A model generated the notes under the pieces. That model saw only the letters and a list, made by a program, of their open reading frames with translations. It made no database searches and had not been told where the DNA came from. From positions 1 through 34,114 of the forward strand of contig DGZL01000050.1 in NCBI GenBank assembly GCA_002398515.1: a DNA stretch of 34,114 nucleotides. The letters are read 5' to 3'. Shown piece by piece: positions 24,354 to 31,784 of the stretch; positions within the stretch are counted from its first letter, which is position 1; each line of letters begins with the position of its first letter. Made by a program: the position numbers and the translations under genes. The stretch comes from Firmicutes bacterium UBA4981. Its GTDB lineage: Bacteria > Bacillota > SHA-98 > UBA4971.

Positions 24354-25607
24354 ATGATTAGCAGGGCGCCTCTCACTCAAAGGAGCGCTTATCTTGTAGC
24401 GGGTTGCGCTCTCTTTATTACCATAGTAATCGTGATATACCCGAGTGTCGCCTTTCAGGCATCCATAGAAGGGCTGCGCGTATGGTGGGAAATTGTGTTT
24501 CCGGCCTTACTTCCGTTTTTCGTGGCAGCAGAAATCCTAATGGCCCTCGGCGTAGTGCATTTCCTCGGTGTTCTCTTGGAACCTTTGATGAGGCCTGTTT
24601 TTGACGTGCCGGGAGTAGGCGCCTTTGCCCTGGCCATGGGTATCACCGGCGGATATCCCATCGGGGCGAAAATCACCGCAAACCTGAGAAGAAGGGGTCT
24701 ATGCAACCAGATAGAAGGGGAGCGCTTGGCGTCTTTTACCAATACCGCAGATCCCCTTTTCATGTCAGGGGCAGTAGCAGTGGGAATGTTTCATGCACCG
24801 GATCTTGCAGGAGCAATATGCGGTGTGCACTACATCTCCGCTATCATACTCGGAGTATTGCTGAGACTGTATGGGGGCCCCCAAAGACGCCGAGATCTGG
24901 AAATCAGTGTCAATAGCAAGGGAAACATCTTTAAGAGGGCTTTCCATGAACTCTATAAGGCACGGCAGGCAGACGGCAGGCCTATAGCACAGGTATTCGG
25001 GGATTCTGTCCGTGATTCAGTAGGCAGCATGCTGCTGGTCGGCGGCTTCATTGTGATGTTCTCTGTAATCATTAAAGTACTCACCGTCTCAGGAGTGATG
25101 AGGCTGATTGAATGGCCCCTCACCCTCATCACGGGTCCGCTTAAGATAAAGGACACCTTGATTTCGCCTATGATCAGCGGCTTATTCGAAATCACCCTGG
25201 GGACAGAGTTGGCAAGTAAAGCAGCAGCGCCGTTACTGGATAGGCTTATGGTGGCAAATGCAATAATCGCATGGTCCGGGTTATCAGTATTCGGGCAAGT
25301 ATCCGCAATGGTATCGGGAACAGACATAAGGATGACGCCTTACCTCATATCTCGACTCACCCATGCAGCAATTGCAGCCGTTATTACTGCAATAGTTGTG
25401 AGCCCTTACGGACAAGGTCTGGCAAAGCTGGTGGCGCCTGTGTTTGTCCTCAGACCGGCAGAGACCCAAGCTCCGTTTTATCTTAAGCTTCTTACGTCAT
25501 TTACGAGACTTCTCACGATAGTAGTCATAATGGTAGGACTGTCTGTCACCATATGGCTCTTCCGACGAATACGACTGGTGTTCATACGCGTCAGGGGCGT
25601 CAAATAG
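24354..25607 (+). CDS. ylbJ: Sporulation integral membrane protein YlbJ
   Basis: YlbJ is a polytopic membrane protein of the nucleoside-recognition (gate) superfamily required for spore cortex formation in Bacillus and made in the mother cell. The 417-residue sequence has about eight hydrophobic segments. Family blocks include WWEIVFPALLPFFVAAEIL, the MGITGGYPIGAKI loop, FTNTADPLFMSGAVAVGMF (shown in two overlapping parts) and ISGLFEITLGTELAS. It is one of only two plus-strand genes. Its stop overlaps the end of the convergent coiled-coil gene by 8 bases. Together with spoVS it shows that the organism is a spore former. Confidence 0.94.
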   Translation: MISRAPLTQRSAYLVAGCALFITIVIVIYPSVAFQASIEGLRVWWEIVFPALLPFFVAAEILMALGVVHFLGVLLEPLMRPVFDVPGVGAFALAMGITGGYPIGAKITANLRRRGLCNQIEGERLASFTNTADPLFMSGAVAVGMFHAPDLAGAICGVHYISAIILGVLLRLYGGPQRRRDLEISVNSKGNIFKRAFHELYKARQADGRPIAQVFGDSVRDSVGSMLLVGGFIVMFSVIIKVLTVSGVMRLIEWPLTLITGPLKIKDTLISPMISGLFEITLGTELASKAAAPLLDRLMVANAIIAWSGLSVFGQVSAMVSGTDIRMTPYLISRLTHAAIAAVITAIVVSPYGQGLAKLVAPVFVLRPAETQAPFYLKLLTSFTRLLTIVVIMVGLSVTIWLFRRIRLVFIRVRGVK

Positions 25608-26049
25608 AGCTCTTCTCGAGCTCTTCGACTCCGCGTCTGACCACTTGCAGGGCTCGGTCAAGGTTTTCATCGAGTTTCATGAGCACTTCAGCTGCATATT
25701 GAGATGCGTCTTTTCGAATGCCTTCAGCTTCCCGCTTAGCCTCGTCGAGAATCCTCCCTGACTCTATTTCGGCAGCATTGACTACCTCTTCCTCAGAAAC
25801 CATGGATTTTAGGTACTCAGTTGCTGACCCTCTCAGGCTATCAGCTTCCCGAGTGGCGTCAGCAATGAGCTTGTCTCTTTCCTTAAGCAATTCTTCCGCT
25901 TTTTTCACTTCATCCGGAAGAGAAATCCGTATCTTGTCAAGAAGCTCCAAGACATCGTACGCGTCTACCACCACCTTGTTCGTGAGAGGCATTTTCCTGC
26001 TATCCTCAATTATTCCTTCAAGCCTGTCTAGGAGTTCAATCAGTCCCAT
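25600..26049 (-). CDS. Small coiled-coil protein of unknown function
   Basis: This 149-residue acidic protein is predicted to be almost entirely helical. A short N-terminal block (LIELLDRLEGIIEDSRKMP then NKVVVDAYDVLELLDKI) is followed by heptad-rich segments (EEVVNAAEIESGRILDEAKREA, in part), resembling the stalk subunit b of ATP synthase or a DivIVA tail. It has no signal peptide. Clostridial genomes often carry such a protein next to coaD and ylbJ, often annotated only as ATPase-like. The ATG at 26049 lies behind GGTGG; a GTG three codons earlier is possible. It follows coaD by about 25 bases and is likely co-transcribed. Confidence 0.8.
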   Translation of the reverse strand: MGLIELLDRLEGIIEDSRKMPLTNKVVVDAYDVLELLDKIRISLPDEVKKAEELLKERDKLIADATREADSLRGSATEYLKSMVSEEEVVNAAEIESGRILDEAKREAEGIRKDASQYAAEVLMKLDENLDRALQVVRRGVEELEKSSI

Positions 26050-26073
26050 CTTCCCCACCCTGGCTCTTCCCCC

Positions 26074-26571
26074 TCATTCCGGAAAATCTGTCTTCGTCTG
26101 CTTATACTTCTCAATGAGCATCTCTACCACATGCCGAGGAACAAAACCCTTCACACACCCTCCGAGACTTGCCACTTCTTTTACAGCGCTCGAGCTTAAG
26201 TAGGCGTACTCATTGCTGGTCATCATAAAGACAGTCTCTATGTCACCGATTTTTCTGTTTACTGACGCCATCTGAAATTCATATTCAAAATCCGACAAAG
26301 CCCGTAGTCCTTTCAAGATAGCAGTGGCTTGCTCGGCACGAGCAAAATCCACAAGGAGCCCTCTGAAACATGAAATCTCCACGTTTGAAAGGTGGCTGAG
26401 GGATTTCTCCAGCATTACAATACGTTCGTCCAGCGTAAAAAGCGGCTCCTTACCCGGGTTCTTGGCCACTGCTACAATAAGCTTGTCAAATAGTCCGGCG
26501 CCACGTTCTACAATGTCTAAGTGGCCATTGGTAACCGGATCAAAACTACCTGGATATACTGCTATCTTCAT
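26074..26571 (-). CDS. coaD: Phosphopantetheine adenylyltransferase
   Basis: CoaD makes dephospho-coenzyme A from 4'-phosphopantetheine and ATP. The N-terminal AVYPGSFDPVTNGHLDIVER holds the T/HxGH nucleotide-binding motif (TNGH). KGLRALSDFEYEFQMA and the SSSAVKEVASLGG block are typical. The ATG has GGAGG 8 bases upstream and gives 165 residues, the usual length. It follows rsmD by about 45 bases. Its product feeds the phosphopantetheine arm of the acyl carrier protein in the same window. Confidence 0.96.
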   Translation of the reverse strand: MKIAVYPGSFDPVTNGHLDIVERGAGLFDKLIVAVAKNPGKEPLFTLDERIVMLEKSLSHLSNVEISCFRGLLVDFARAEQATAILKGLRALSDFEYEFQMASVNRKIGDIETVFMMTSNEYAYLSSSAVKEVASLGGCVKGFVPRHVVEMLIEKYKQTKTDFPE

Positions 26572-26617
26572 TGTTGCGGCCTCCATACGAAACTGTGGGA
26601 AAGGCCTGATAAAAGCC

Positions 26618-27172
26618 TTACCGTTTAAACATATAGAAAGATACTATCGTATCGCCGTATTTCTCCCGTCTGGCCAATTCCAGATCTTCGAAGACCTCCG
26701 GCATTTCTTGTCTGCTCTCGTGACGCGTGACAATGATTCCATCTGAATCCAATAGCCTATGGGAAGAAAGGGTGTCTAGGGTTACAGGCGCCAGTCCATG
26801 GCCGTACGGCGGATCCACAAAAATTATATGAAACATTTCCTTCTGTCGACAGAGAGCAGGCACAAGTCTTCTTACATCGCCTTGGATTACTTTTGCCCAA
26901 GATGCGAGGCCTGTAACATCAAGATTACTGCGAATCACCCTGACCATTGCAGGCGAGCACTCAACAAAAGTCACCCACTCGGCTCCTCTGCTCAATGCCT
27001 CAATCCCGATTGCACCTGTTCCGGCAAATAAATCAAGACATGTGGAATCAGGAAGATGAGGAGTCAAGATATCAAACAAGGATTTCTTTACATTATCGGG
27101 AATAGGACGCGTCCTTCCGCCGCCTGCTCCGATTAAACGACGTCCCTTAGCGACCCCCCCGATAACCCGCAA
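26618..27172 (-). CDS. rsmD: 16S rRNA (guanine966-N2)-methyltransferase RsmD
   Basis: RsmD methylates G966 of 16S rRNA with S-adenosylmethionine. The typical start RVIGGVAKGRRL is followed by RPIPDNVKKSLFDIL, the cofactor-binding LDLFAGTGAIGIEALSRGA and the catalytic DPPYG (standard N6/N2 methylase motif). I chose the TTG at 27172 because it gives the normal beginning and lies behind GGAGG by 11 bases; an upstream ATG at 27199 adds nine unlike residues. It normally follows recG, which is missing here. Confidence 0.94.
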   Translation of the reverse strand: MRVIGGVAKGRRLIGAGGGRTRPIPDNVKKSLFDILTPHLPDSTCLDLFAGTGAIGIEALSRGAEWVTFVECSPAMVRVIRSNLDVTGLASWAKVIQGDVRRLVPALCRQKEMFHIIFVDPPYGHGLAPVTLDTLSSHRLLDSDGIIVTRHESRQEMPEVFEDLELARREKYGDTIVSFYMFKR

Positions 27173-27443
27173 TGAAACAAACACCTCCAGTGGCATCATT
27201 TACCATGACAGTCCCTGTATAGAACACCTAGCCTCGCACAAACTACAATCGAAAGAAGAGCCGAGGATAACGGTACCTGGGCGGTGCCGGGGTTCCAAAA
27301 CCCTCCCCCATAAGCTCTTCCTCCGGTTTCTCCTCTCCCACGGGATGACGGTCGCAAGACCGTCATCTTATATTTCCCCATGGTAAGACCGTTCTTCTCC
27401 AAACGCTGCAGCGAATAACGGTGCCGCGAACCTGAATCCCACC
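27173..27443. other. Gap where recG is often found; contains a hairpin
   Basis: This 271-base gap separates fakA and rsmD. No helicase fragment is recognisable in any frame, and the 68-codon minus-strand frame through it is not convincing. It holds the perfect hairpin at 27344-27367 and a weaker stem near 27272-27291 (GGTACC with GGTGCC). No clear promoter or T-run was found. Confidence 0.5.
27344..27367. repeat. Perfect 10-base-pair hairpin with GCAA loop
   Basis: GATGACGGTC and GACCGTCATC form a perfect stem around GCAA. The plus-strand side is followed by TTATATTT, a weak terminator-like tail, but no plus-strand gene ends here. On the minus strand, where fakA and rsmD are read, no T-run follows. 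A second copy of AAGACCGT at 27385-27392 could compete for the same arm. Confidence 0.55.
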
Positions 27444-29201
27444 TTACTCAGTGGAAATGATATAGTAGTAAACAGGCTGCCCGCCATAGTGGACTTCAAC
27501 CTCTAAATACGGATAGATATCAGCAAGTCGTTCCGCCAACCCGTTAGCGTCTTCAGAGTGAACGTCCTCGCCGTGGTATATGGTTATAAGGGAAGTATCA
27601 GGGTCTACCATCTGACTTACAAGATTCATAGCCGTTTCATTTCGATCTTTCCCTGTTGAGCACAGCTCGCCGTCTTTTATCCCAATGAAGTCCTTTTCAT
27701 CAATGGTGAATCCATTTACGTTGGAAGCACGAACTGCATAGGTAACCTCCCCTGTACTTACCTGTGATATCATGCCTTGCATTGATTCTCGGTTAGATTC
27801 AGCGTCTGCCAGAGGATTATAAGTGACAAGAGCAGCAACCCCTTGAGGAATGGTTTTTGTCGGGACTACTACGGTATTTATATCAGGCGCAAGCTCTTTC
27901 ACCTTATTCGCTGTAAGAATCACATTGCCGTTGTTCGGCAGAATAATGACGCTCTTTGCTGACACCTCGTAGACAGCGTCCCTCAGCTCCTCAATACTTG
28001 GGTTCATTGTCTGTCCGCCTTCAACAATAACGTCAGCGCCCAGGCTTTTCAAGATCGCTGAGAGCCCCTCTCCGATAGCTACAGCTACAACCCCTACAGG
28101 CTTCTCTATCTCTCGTTCTTTGGGGTTAGCCGCTTCTTCGGAACCCGCCTTCTCCTCGGAATCCTCTTCCTTATCATCATAACCGGCAGGGGCAGCCCCG
28201 TTTCGCCTGAACCTTGCCTCTTCAAATTCATTATGCTGGTAAGCCATGTTGTCTATTTTCATCTCATGCAGCTCACCCATGCGAATACAGTGCTCCAGCA
28301 CCTGTCCGGGATGGTTAGTATGGATATGCGCCTTCGCCACATCACTGGTGCCCACAACAAGGACACAATCACCGAACCGAGCCAGGTCTTGCCTGAGCAT
28401 ATCGAGGGGCAGATTCTTGCCTTTCACAAGGAATTCCGTGCAGTACCTGAACTCCAGATCCGGTTCTGCGATCTCCTTAACCTTTCTTGCAGCAGGTCCA
28501 GCATCTGCTTTCTGAGGAACTACAACCAGCGCATCCCGCCTGGTGAATACCGTTTCTCCTCGAATTGACTTTACAAGCCCCTCCCAGAAGAATACGAGGC
28601 CTTGTCCTCCTGCGTCCACAACACCCGCCTCTTTGAGTGTTGGAAGCATCTCAGGGGTCTTCTCCAGGGTGTCCTGGGTATCTCTCAAAATTTTCTCTAC
28701 CGCTGACACTATATCCAAGTTATCCCGCCTGCATTCTGCGGCAGAACGAGCAGCTCCACGAGCTACTGTAAGCATAGTGCCTTCAACCGGTTTCATCACT
28801 GCTTTATACGCCATGGATGCTGCTACTTGCAGTCCTCGAGCAAGTCCTGCTACATCAAGGGTTGTTTTGCCTTCAACACCTTTTGCAAACCCTCGAAGGA
28901 GCTGCGAAAGTATAACACCTGAATTCCCCCTTGCCCCCATTAGGGAGCCTAACGCCACCGCTTCAGCTAGATCAGACAGCGTCTTACCTTGGGCTTTGCT
29001 GATCTCCCGCACAGCAGCGAGGAGTGTCAGATGCATATTTGTGCCTGTATCTCCGTCAGGGACCGGAAATACGTTCAGCGCATTTACAAGTTCCTTATTT
29101 GCGCCTAGCCATTCTGTTCCAGCAGCAATCGCACGTGCGAAGTCTTCTGCATCAAGTAAACTCCGCCCCAACGGGCTAACCCCCTGTCGCCGGTCACTCA
29201 C
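27444..29201 (-). CDS. fakA: DAK/DegV-domain fatty acid kinase, FakA-like (YloV)
   Basis: FakA phosphorylates fatty acids bound to FakB partners, giving acyl-phosphate for PlsY. The N-terminal DhaL-like kinase domain carries NVFPVPDGDTGTNMHLTL, whose aspartates bind Mg-ATP, and GARGNSGVILSQLLRGFA. A middle domain, an acidic linker (DDKEEDSEEKAGSEEAAN) and a C-terminal EDD-fold domain (ILPNNGNVILTANK) follow. The GTG at 29201 is preferred because AGAGG lies 6 bases upstream; it overlaps the yloU stop by 8 bases. Two in-frame ATGs further upstream are alternatives. It works beside plsX in supplying phospholipid synthesis. FakB partners are not in the window. Confidence 0.92.
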   Translation of the reverse strand: MSDRRQGVSPLGRSLLDAEDFARAIAAGTEWLGANKELVNALNVFPVPDGDTGTNMHLTLLAAVREISKAQGKTLSDLAEAVALGSLMGARGNSGVILSQLLRGFAKGVEGKTTLDVAGLARGLQVAASMAYKAVMKPVEGTMLTVARGAARSAAECRRDNLDIVSAVEKILRDTQDTLEKTPEMLPTLKEAGVVDAGGQGLVFFWEGLVKSIRGETVFTRRDALVVVPQKADAGPAARKVKEIAEPDLEFRYCTEFLVKGKNLPLDMLRQDLARFGDCVLVVGTSDVAKAHIHTNHPGQVLEHCIRMGELHEMKIDNMAYQHNEFEEARFRRNGAAPAGYDDKEEDSEEKAGSEEAANPKEREIEKPVGVVAVAIGEGLSAILKSLGADVIVEGGQTMNPSIEELRDAVYEVSAKSVIILPNNGNVILTANKVKELAPDINTVVVPTKTIPQGVAALVTYNPLADAESNRESMQGMISQVSTGEVTYAVRASNVNGFTIDEKDFIGIKDGELCSTGKDRNETAMNLVSQMVDPDTSLITIYHGEDVHSEDANGLAERLADIYPYLEVEVHYGGQPVYYYIISTE

Positions 29202-29571
29202 GCTCATCCTCTCGGGCATGTGTCACCCTCACACCTTGTACTGTAATATTTACTCTTGAAACCTTAAGACCTGTCATGCTCTCCACAACATACCTAACCT
29301 TATCCATAACATTGTGCGCTACTTCAGTAATCTTCGTTCCATACTCAACTATGATGTAGAGGCCCACCACAACCTCATCCCCGGCAAGCCTCACTTCCAC
29401 ACCCCGGCCCATGTTATCCATACCGAGGAGCTCAGCTATTCCATCTTGAATGTTTCTTGACGCCATCCCCACAAGGCCATAACACTCAGTTGCAGCCATC
29501 CCACTAATGAGGGCTATCACCTCGTCAGAGATGGTAATCTGGCCCAGCTCGGTGCTGACATCTCTTCCCAT
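29194..29571 (-). CDS. yloU: Asp23/Gls24 family envelope-stress protein YloU
   Basis: This 125-residue protein belongs to the Asp23/Gls24 family, linked to cell envelope homeostasis and often adjacent to fakA. The core LGQITISDEVIALISGMAATECYGLVGM (first part TELGQITISDEV) and the C-terminal VVGLYIIVEYGTKI and VNITVQGVRV blocks are typical. The ATG follows the end of a 31-codon frame directly (TAAATG) and has AGGGGG 11 bases upstream. It is transcribed away from rpmB and coupled to fakA. Confidence 0.94.
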   Translation of the reverse strand: MGRDVSTELGQITISDEVIALISGMAATECYGLVGMASRNIQDGIAELLGMDNMGRGVEVRLAGDEVVVGLYIIVEYGTKITEVAHNVMDKVRYVVESMTGLKVSRVNITVQGVRVTHAREDERE

Positions 29572-29712
29572 TTAACTAGCTACCCCCTGCCTCAGCCATT
29601 CGGCAGCAAAGACTTTACTTTTATTTCTCCAGAACTCGGAGAATTCCTTTTCTGTAATGCTATTCATATCCCCTGTGCCTTTAGAAACACGTCCCCGCAA
29701 AGTAAGAGCTTC

Positions 29713-29741
29713 TTGCGCCGCCCGCGCTGCTATGATACAAT
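29713..29741 (+). promoter_or_regulatory. Promoter of rpmB
   Basis: TTGCGC is followed after 17 bases by TACAAT; an extended -10 (TGCTATGAT) overlaps the same place. The leader to the rpmB ATG is about 33 bases. Its -10 overlaps the -10 of the opposing yloU promoter. Confidence 0.75.
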
Positions 29742-29760
29742 ACGCGAGAGGTGTTTTCAA
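29732..29760 (-). promoter_or_regulatory. Promoter of yloU-fakA
   Basis: On the minus strand TTGAAA is followed after 17 bases by TATCAT. The predicted leader to yloU is about 155 bases and contains a 31-codon open frame. The element interlocks with the rpmB promoter so that only one direction can be opened at a time. Confidence 0.7.
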
Positions 29761-29780
29761 GACGGGGGGTGCTAATAGGC

Positions 29781-29972
29781 ATGGCATGTCGATGCGACAT
29801 ATGTGGAAAAGAACCGCGAGTAGGCAAGCAAATAAGCCACTCTCATAAAGTATCTTCTCGGAGATGGCTTCCAAATATCCGCCGCGTAAGGGCGTATGTG
29901 AATGGCAAGACAAAGCGAATAAAGGTTTGCACAAGATGTCTTCGCACGGGAAAAGTTGAACGTGCACGGTAA
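29781..29972 (+). CDS. rpmB: 50S ribosomal protein L28
   Basis: L28 is a 63-residue large-subunit protein. It has the zinc-binding pattern CDIC near the N-terminus and CTRC near the C-terminus, then SHSHKVSSRRWLPNIRRV and VNGKTKRIKV. The ATG follows GGGGGGTG by 9 bases. It is the only other plus-strand gene besides ylbJ and has its own promoter and terminator. The rpmB-yloU-fakA neighbourhood is standard for Firmicutes. Confidence 0.97.
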   Translation: MACRCDICGKEPRVGKQISHSHKVSSRRWLPNIRRVRAYVNGKTKRIKVCTRCLRTGKVERAR

Positions 29973-30013
29973 ACACGAGCCTAAGATAGAAAGTTTAGTC
30001 TTCTTTCCCCATT

Positions 30014-30060
30014 ATTCGACGAGCAAGGAATTTCCCCGCAAAAGCTCGTCGAATTTTTTA
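30014..30060 (+). terminator. Intrinsic terminator of rpmB
   Basis: An 11-base-pair perfect stem (ATTCGACGAGC with GCTCGTCGAAT) encloses a 19-base loop and runs into TTTTTTA. It lies about 40 bases after the rpmB stop codon. It also stands between rpmB and the convergent secreted-protein gene. Confidence 0.9.
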
Positions 30061-30111
30061 TCATGCCCTCCATAATGCCATCAGTCTCGCAATTTGGCGG
30101 TGTCCGGTAAA

Positions 30112-31092
30112 CTACCAGACGAACCTGATGTTGTCCACCATGCAAAGCCATGCCCAACCACAGAATTCCAGTTTGATCGACTTGATATGAGAAGGCCTTG
30201 GAATCTCGGCGCTCAGGTTATATGACTTCTGAGCCCACTTCCCTGCCTCGACAAATTCAGAGAAACCGGCAATCCCACCGTCAACAGGCATATAGTAGTA
30301 GTATGCCCTGACGAAAGACTGCTCTTTTCCGTCCTTATCCAGGTAGGTGACGGTGACTTTCAAAGGATACGTATCCTTGGGGTCATACTGCTTAAGTGTG
30401 TAATCACCGATCATTACATCAAACGATAGAAATACTAAACCTGTCAGGGGAACTTCAGCATTTATAGCCTGCTCCAAGCTACAAGATCCCATCTCAAAAG
30501 TAGGCGGACGGGATACAGAGAGAACATGTTCCCTGTCTTTGTCTGATACTATGCTCCACTGTGCAGCTCTGGACCCTCTCTCTTCTGTGTGAGACCATTT
30601 CCAGCCGGTGATATCTCCTTCGGCGAATCCCCCGTTCCTGGGTAACTCAACAGGCGACGCCGGGCTTTCGACGGTAGTGAATGACCACTCGTAATCCTGC
30701 CCAAGTCCGGTGTTGCCGGAATTCATCGCGTCCCTTTTTACCGTCACTCTATAGGTAGTGGAATACTTCAGGGGACGAGCAGGAGTAATCACTAATACCG
30801 AATTATTATGGAGAAACTGCCAACTGGTGGAGTGACTCAACTCGGGAGTGGGAGATATAGAAATCGCTGAAATTGTCGATGTCTCATCCATAGGCTCACT
30901 GAAAACAACATGTATAGAAGTGTCCACAGGAACATTGTCCATGCCATGAGACGGATAGACCTGTACGACTCCGGGACCCCGGACCTTCTGGCCGGAGCCT
31001 GCCGCGACAGCTGTTACAGAGTAAGCCATCCCAATGCTAATTGACATAAGTAGTACGCAGACCAAAGCCTCCCGGCAAAGCCTTCGGTACAT
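30112..31092 (-). CDS. Secreted protein with bacterial Ig-like (Big_5) domain
   Basis: This 326-residue protein starts with a signal peptide (MYRRLCREALVCVLLMSISI then a helix ending AVAAGS). Residues about 40-145 form a Big_5/SbsA-type Ig-like domain: VYPSHGMDNVPVDTSIHVVF, SEPMD, TPARPLKYSTTYRVTV and YEWSFTTV. The C-terminal ~170 residues look like an all-beta, carbohydrate-binding-like module (NGGFAEGDITGWKWS, then FLSFDVMIGDY, ending KLEFCGWAWLCMVDNIRFVW). No sortase motif or S-layer-homology repeats are seen. The ATG has AAAGGAGG 7 bases upstream. It may bind the cell surface or polysaccharide; the target is unknown. Among housekeeping genes it looks lineage-specific. Confidence 0.85.
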   Translation of the reverse strand: MYRRLCREALVCVLLMSISIGMAYSVTAVAAGSGQKVRGPGVVQVYPSHGMDNVPVDTSIHVVFSEPMDETSTISAISISPTPELSHSTSWQFLHNNSVLVITPARPLKYSTTYRVTVKRDAMNSGNTGLGQDYEWSFTTVESPASPVELPRNGGFAEGDITGWKWSHTEERGSRAAQWSIVSDKDREHVLSVSRPPTFEMGSCSLEQAINAEVPLTGLVFLSFDVMIGDYTLKQYDPKDTYPLKVTVTYLDKDGKEQSFVRAYYYYMPVDGGIAGFSEFVEAGKWAQKSYNLSAEIPRPSHIKSIKLEFCGWAWLCMVDNIRFVW

Positions 31093-31136
31093 TAGGTTGC
31101 CTCCTTTTGCATTACCCGCTTCTTACCAAGGATGAG

Positions 31137-31156
31137 TATTGATCCAATATTGATCC
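31137..31156. repeat. Tandem 9-base direct repeat upstream of the secreted-protein gene
   Basis: TATTGATCC occurs twice (31137-31145 and 31148-31156), offset by 11 bases, about one helical turn. It lies 45 bases before the start codon. This spacing is typical of a site bound by a tandem regulator, but no regulator is known and the promoter itself is not clear. Confidence 0.45.
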
Positions 31157-31223
31157 TATGCGTTCTCTTCTTTATCTTAATTCAGATTCGCCGTATACTC
31201 GAAATATCCTGCCTAAGACTCAA

Positions 31224-31784
31224 TTACCATGTTGAAGTCATAACTTCTGATCCATCGTCTACATGAATAATCTTAATGGTTCTGTCTTCGATAAGCGCGC
31301 AAGTTCCACGCCTCTCCACTGTCTTAGGCAGAGCCGGACTACCTGGGTTAATTATGACACCGCCTGAGTCTCCGAAAGGCCTAACTATGGCGGGAACATG
31401 GGTATGGCCGGTCACGATAATGTCTAATCCATGTCGTCTGATAAGTCCTGCAACTTGCTCCTCTGAAGTCATATGCCCGTGCAAAACCATTATGGATACG
31501 TCGTTTACGATAACAATAGCATAAGGGGCTTGAATAGGCACATCTATGACAACTTGATCAATATCCGCATCGCAGTTGCCCCTTGCAATGACCATCCTTC
31601 CGCGATACTGATTAATCGCTTGTGCCAGGCCTTTAGCGTCATGCCCATATGGCAGTGGGTTCCGCGGACCATGATATAACACGTCTCCTGCATGGAGAAG
31701 CAAGTCTACATCACCAAGAACACGAAGGGACTCATCCCATGCACGCAAGGAACCATGAGTATCACTTATCATGCCTAATTTCAT
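31224..31784 (-). CDS. yfcE: YfcE/MJ0936-type metallophosphodiesterase
   Basis: This 186-residue calcineurin-like enzyme belongs to the YfcE family of metal-dependent phosphodiesterases; the natural substrate is not known. The metal-ligand motifs are all present: ISDTHGS, HAGDVLYHG, ARGNCD, LHGHMT and TGHTHVP, followed by INPGSPALPK. The ATG has GAAGGGAA upstream and overlaps the NUDIX gene by 23 bases, so the two are translationally coupled. Confidence 0.93.
   Translation of the reverse strand: MKLGMISDTHGSLRAWDESLRVLGDVDLLLHAGDVLYHGPRNPLPYGHDAKGLAQAINQYRGRMVIARGNCDADIDQVVIDVPIQAPYAIVIVNDVSIMVLHGHMTSEEQVAGLIRRHGLDIIVTGHTHVPAIVRPFGDSGGVIINPGSPALPKTVERRGTCALIEDRTIKIIHVDDGSEVMTSTW

Noticed and set aside
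25603..25622. Inverted repeat AGAGCTC/GAGCTCT at the ylbJ end as a terminator
   Set aside because: It lies inside the end of the convergent gene and no T-run follows on either strand.
27188..27194. GCCACTG on the minus strand, resembling a cobalamin riboswitch box
   Set aside because: The other conserved segments of that riboswitch are absent and the box lies almost on the rsmD ribosome binding site.
27272..27312. tRNA-like T-arm (GGGGTTCC...ACCC) followed by CCA
   Set aside because: The loop does not match the T-loop pattern and no acceptor, D or anticodon arms can be drawn.
27196..27402. 68-codon minus-strand frame between fakA and rsmD
   Set aside because: It runs through the hairpin, has no family resemblance, and lacks a fitting ribosome binding site.
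29572..29976. Minus-strand 134-codon frame opposite rpmB
   Set aside because: It covers the full rpmB gene in antisense and its N-terminal half is only the complement of L28 coding sequence.
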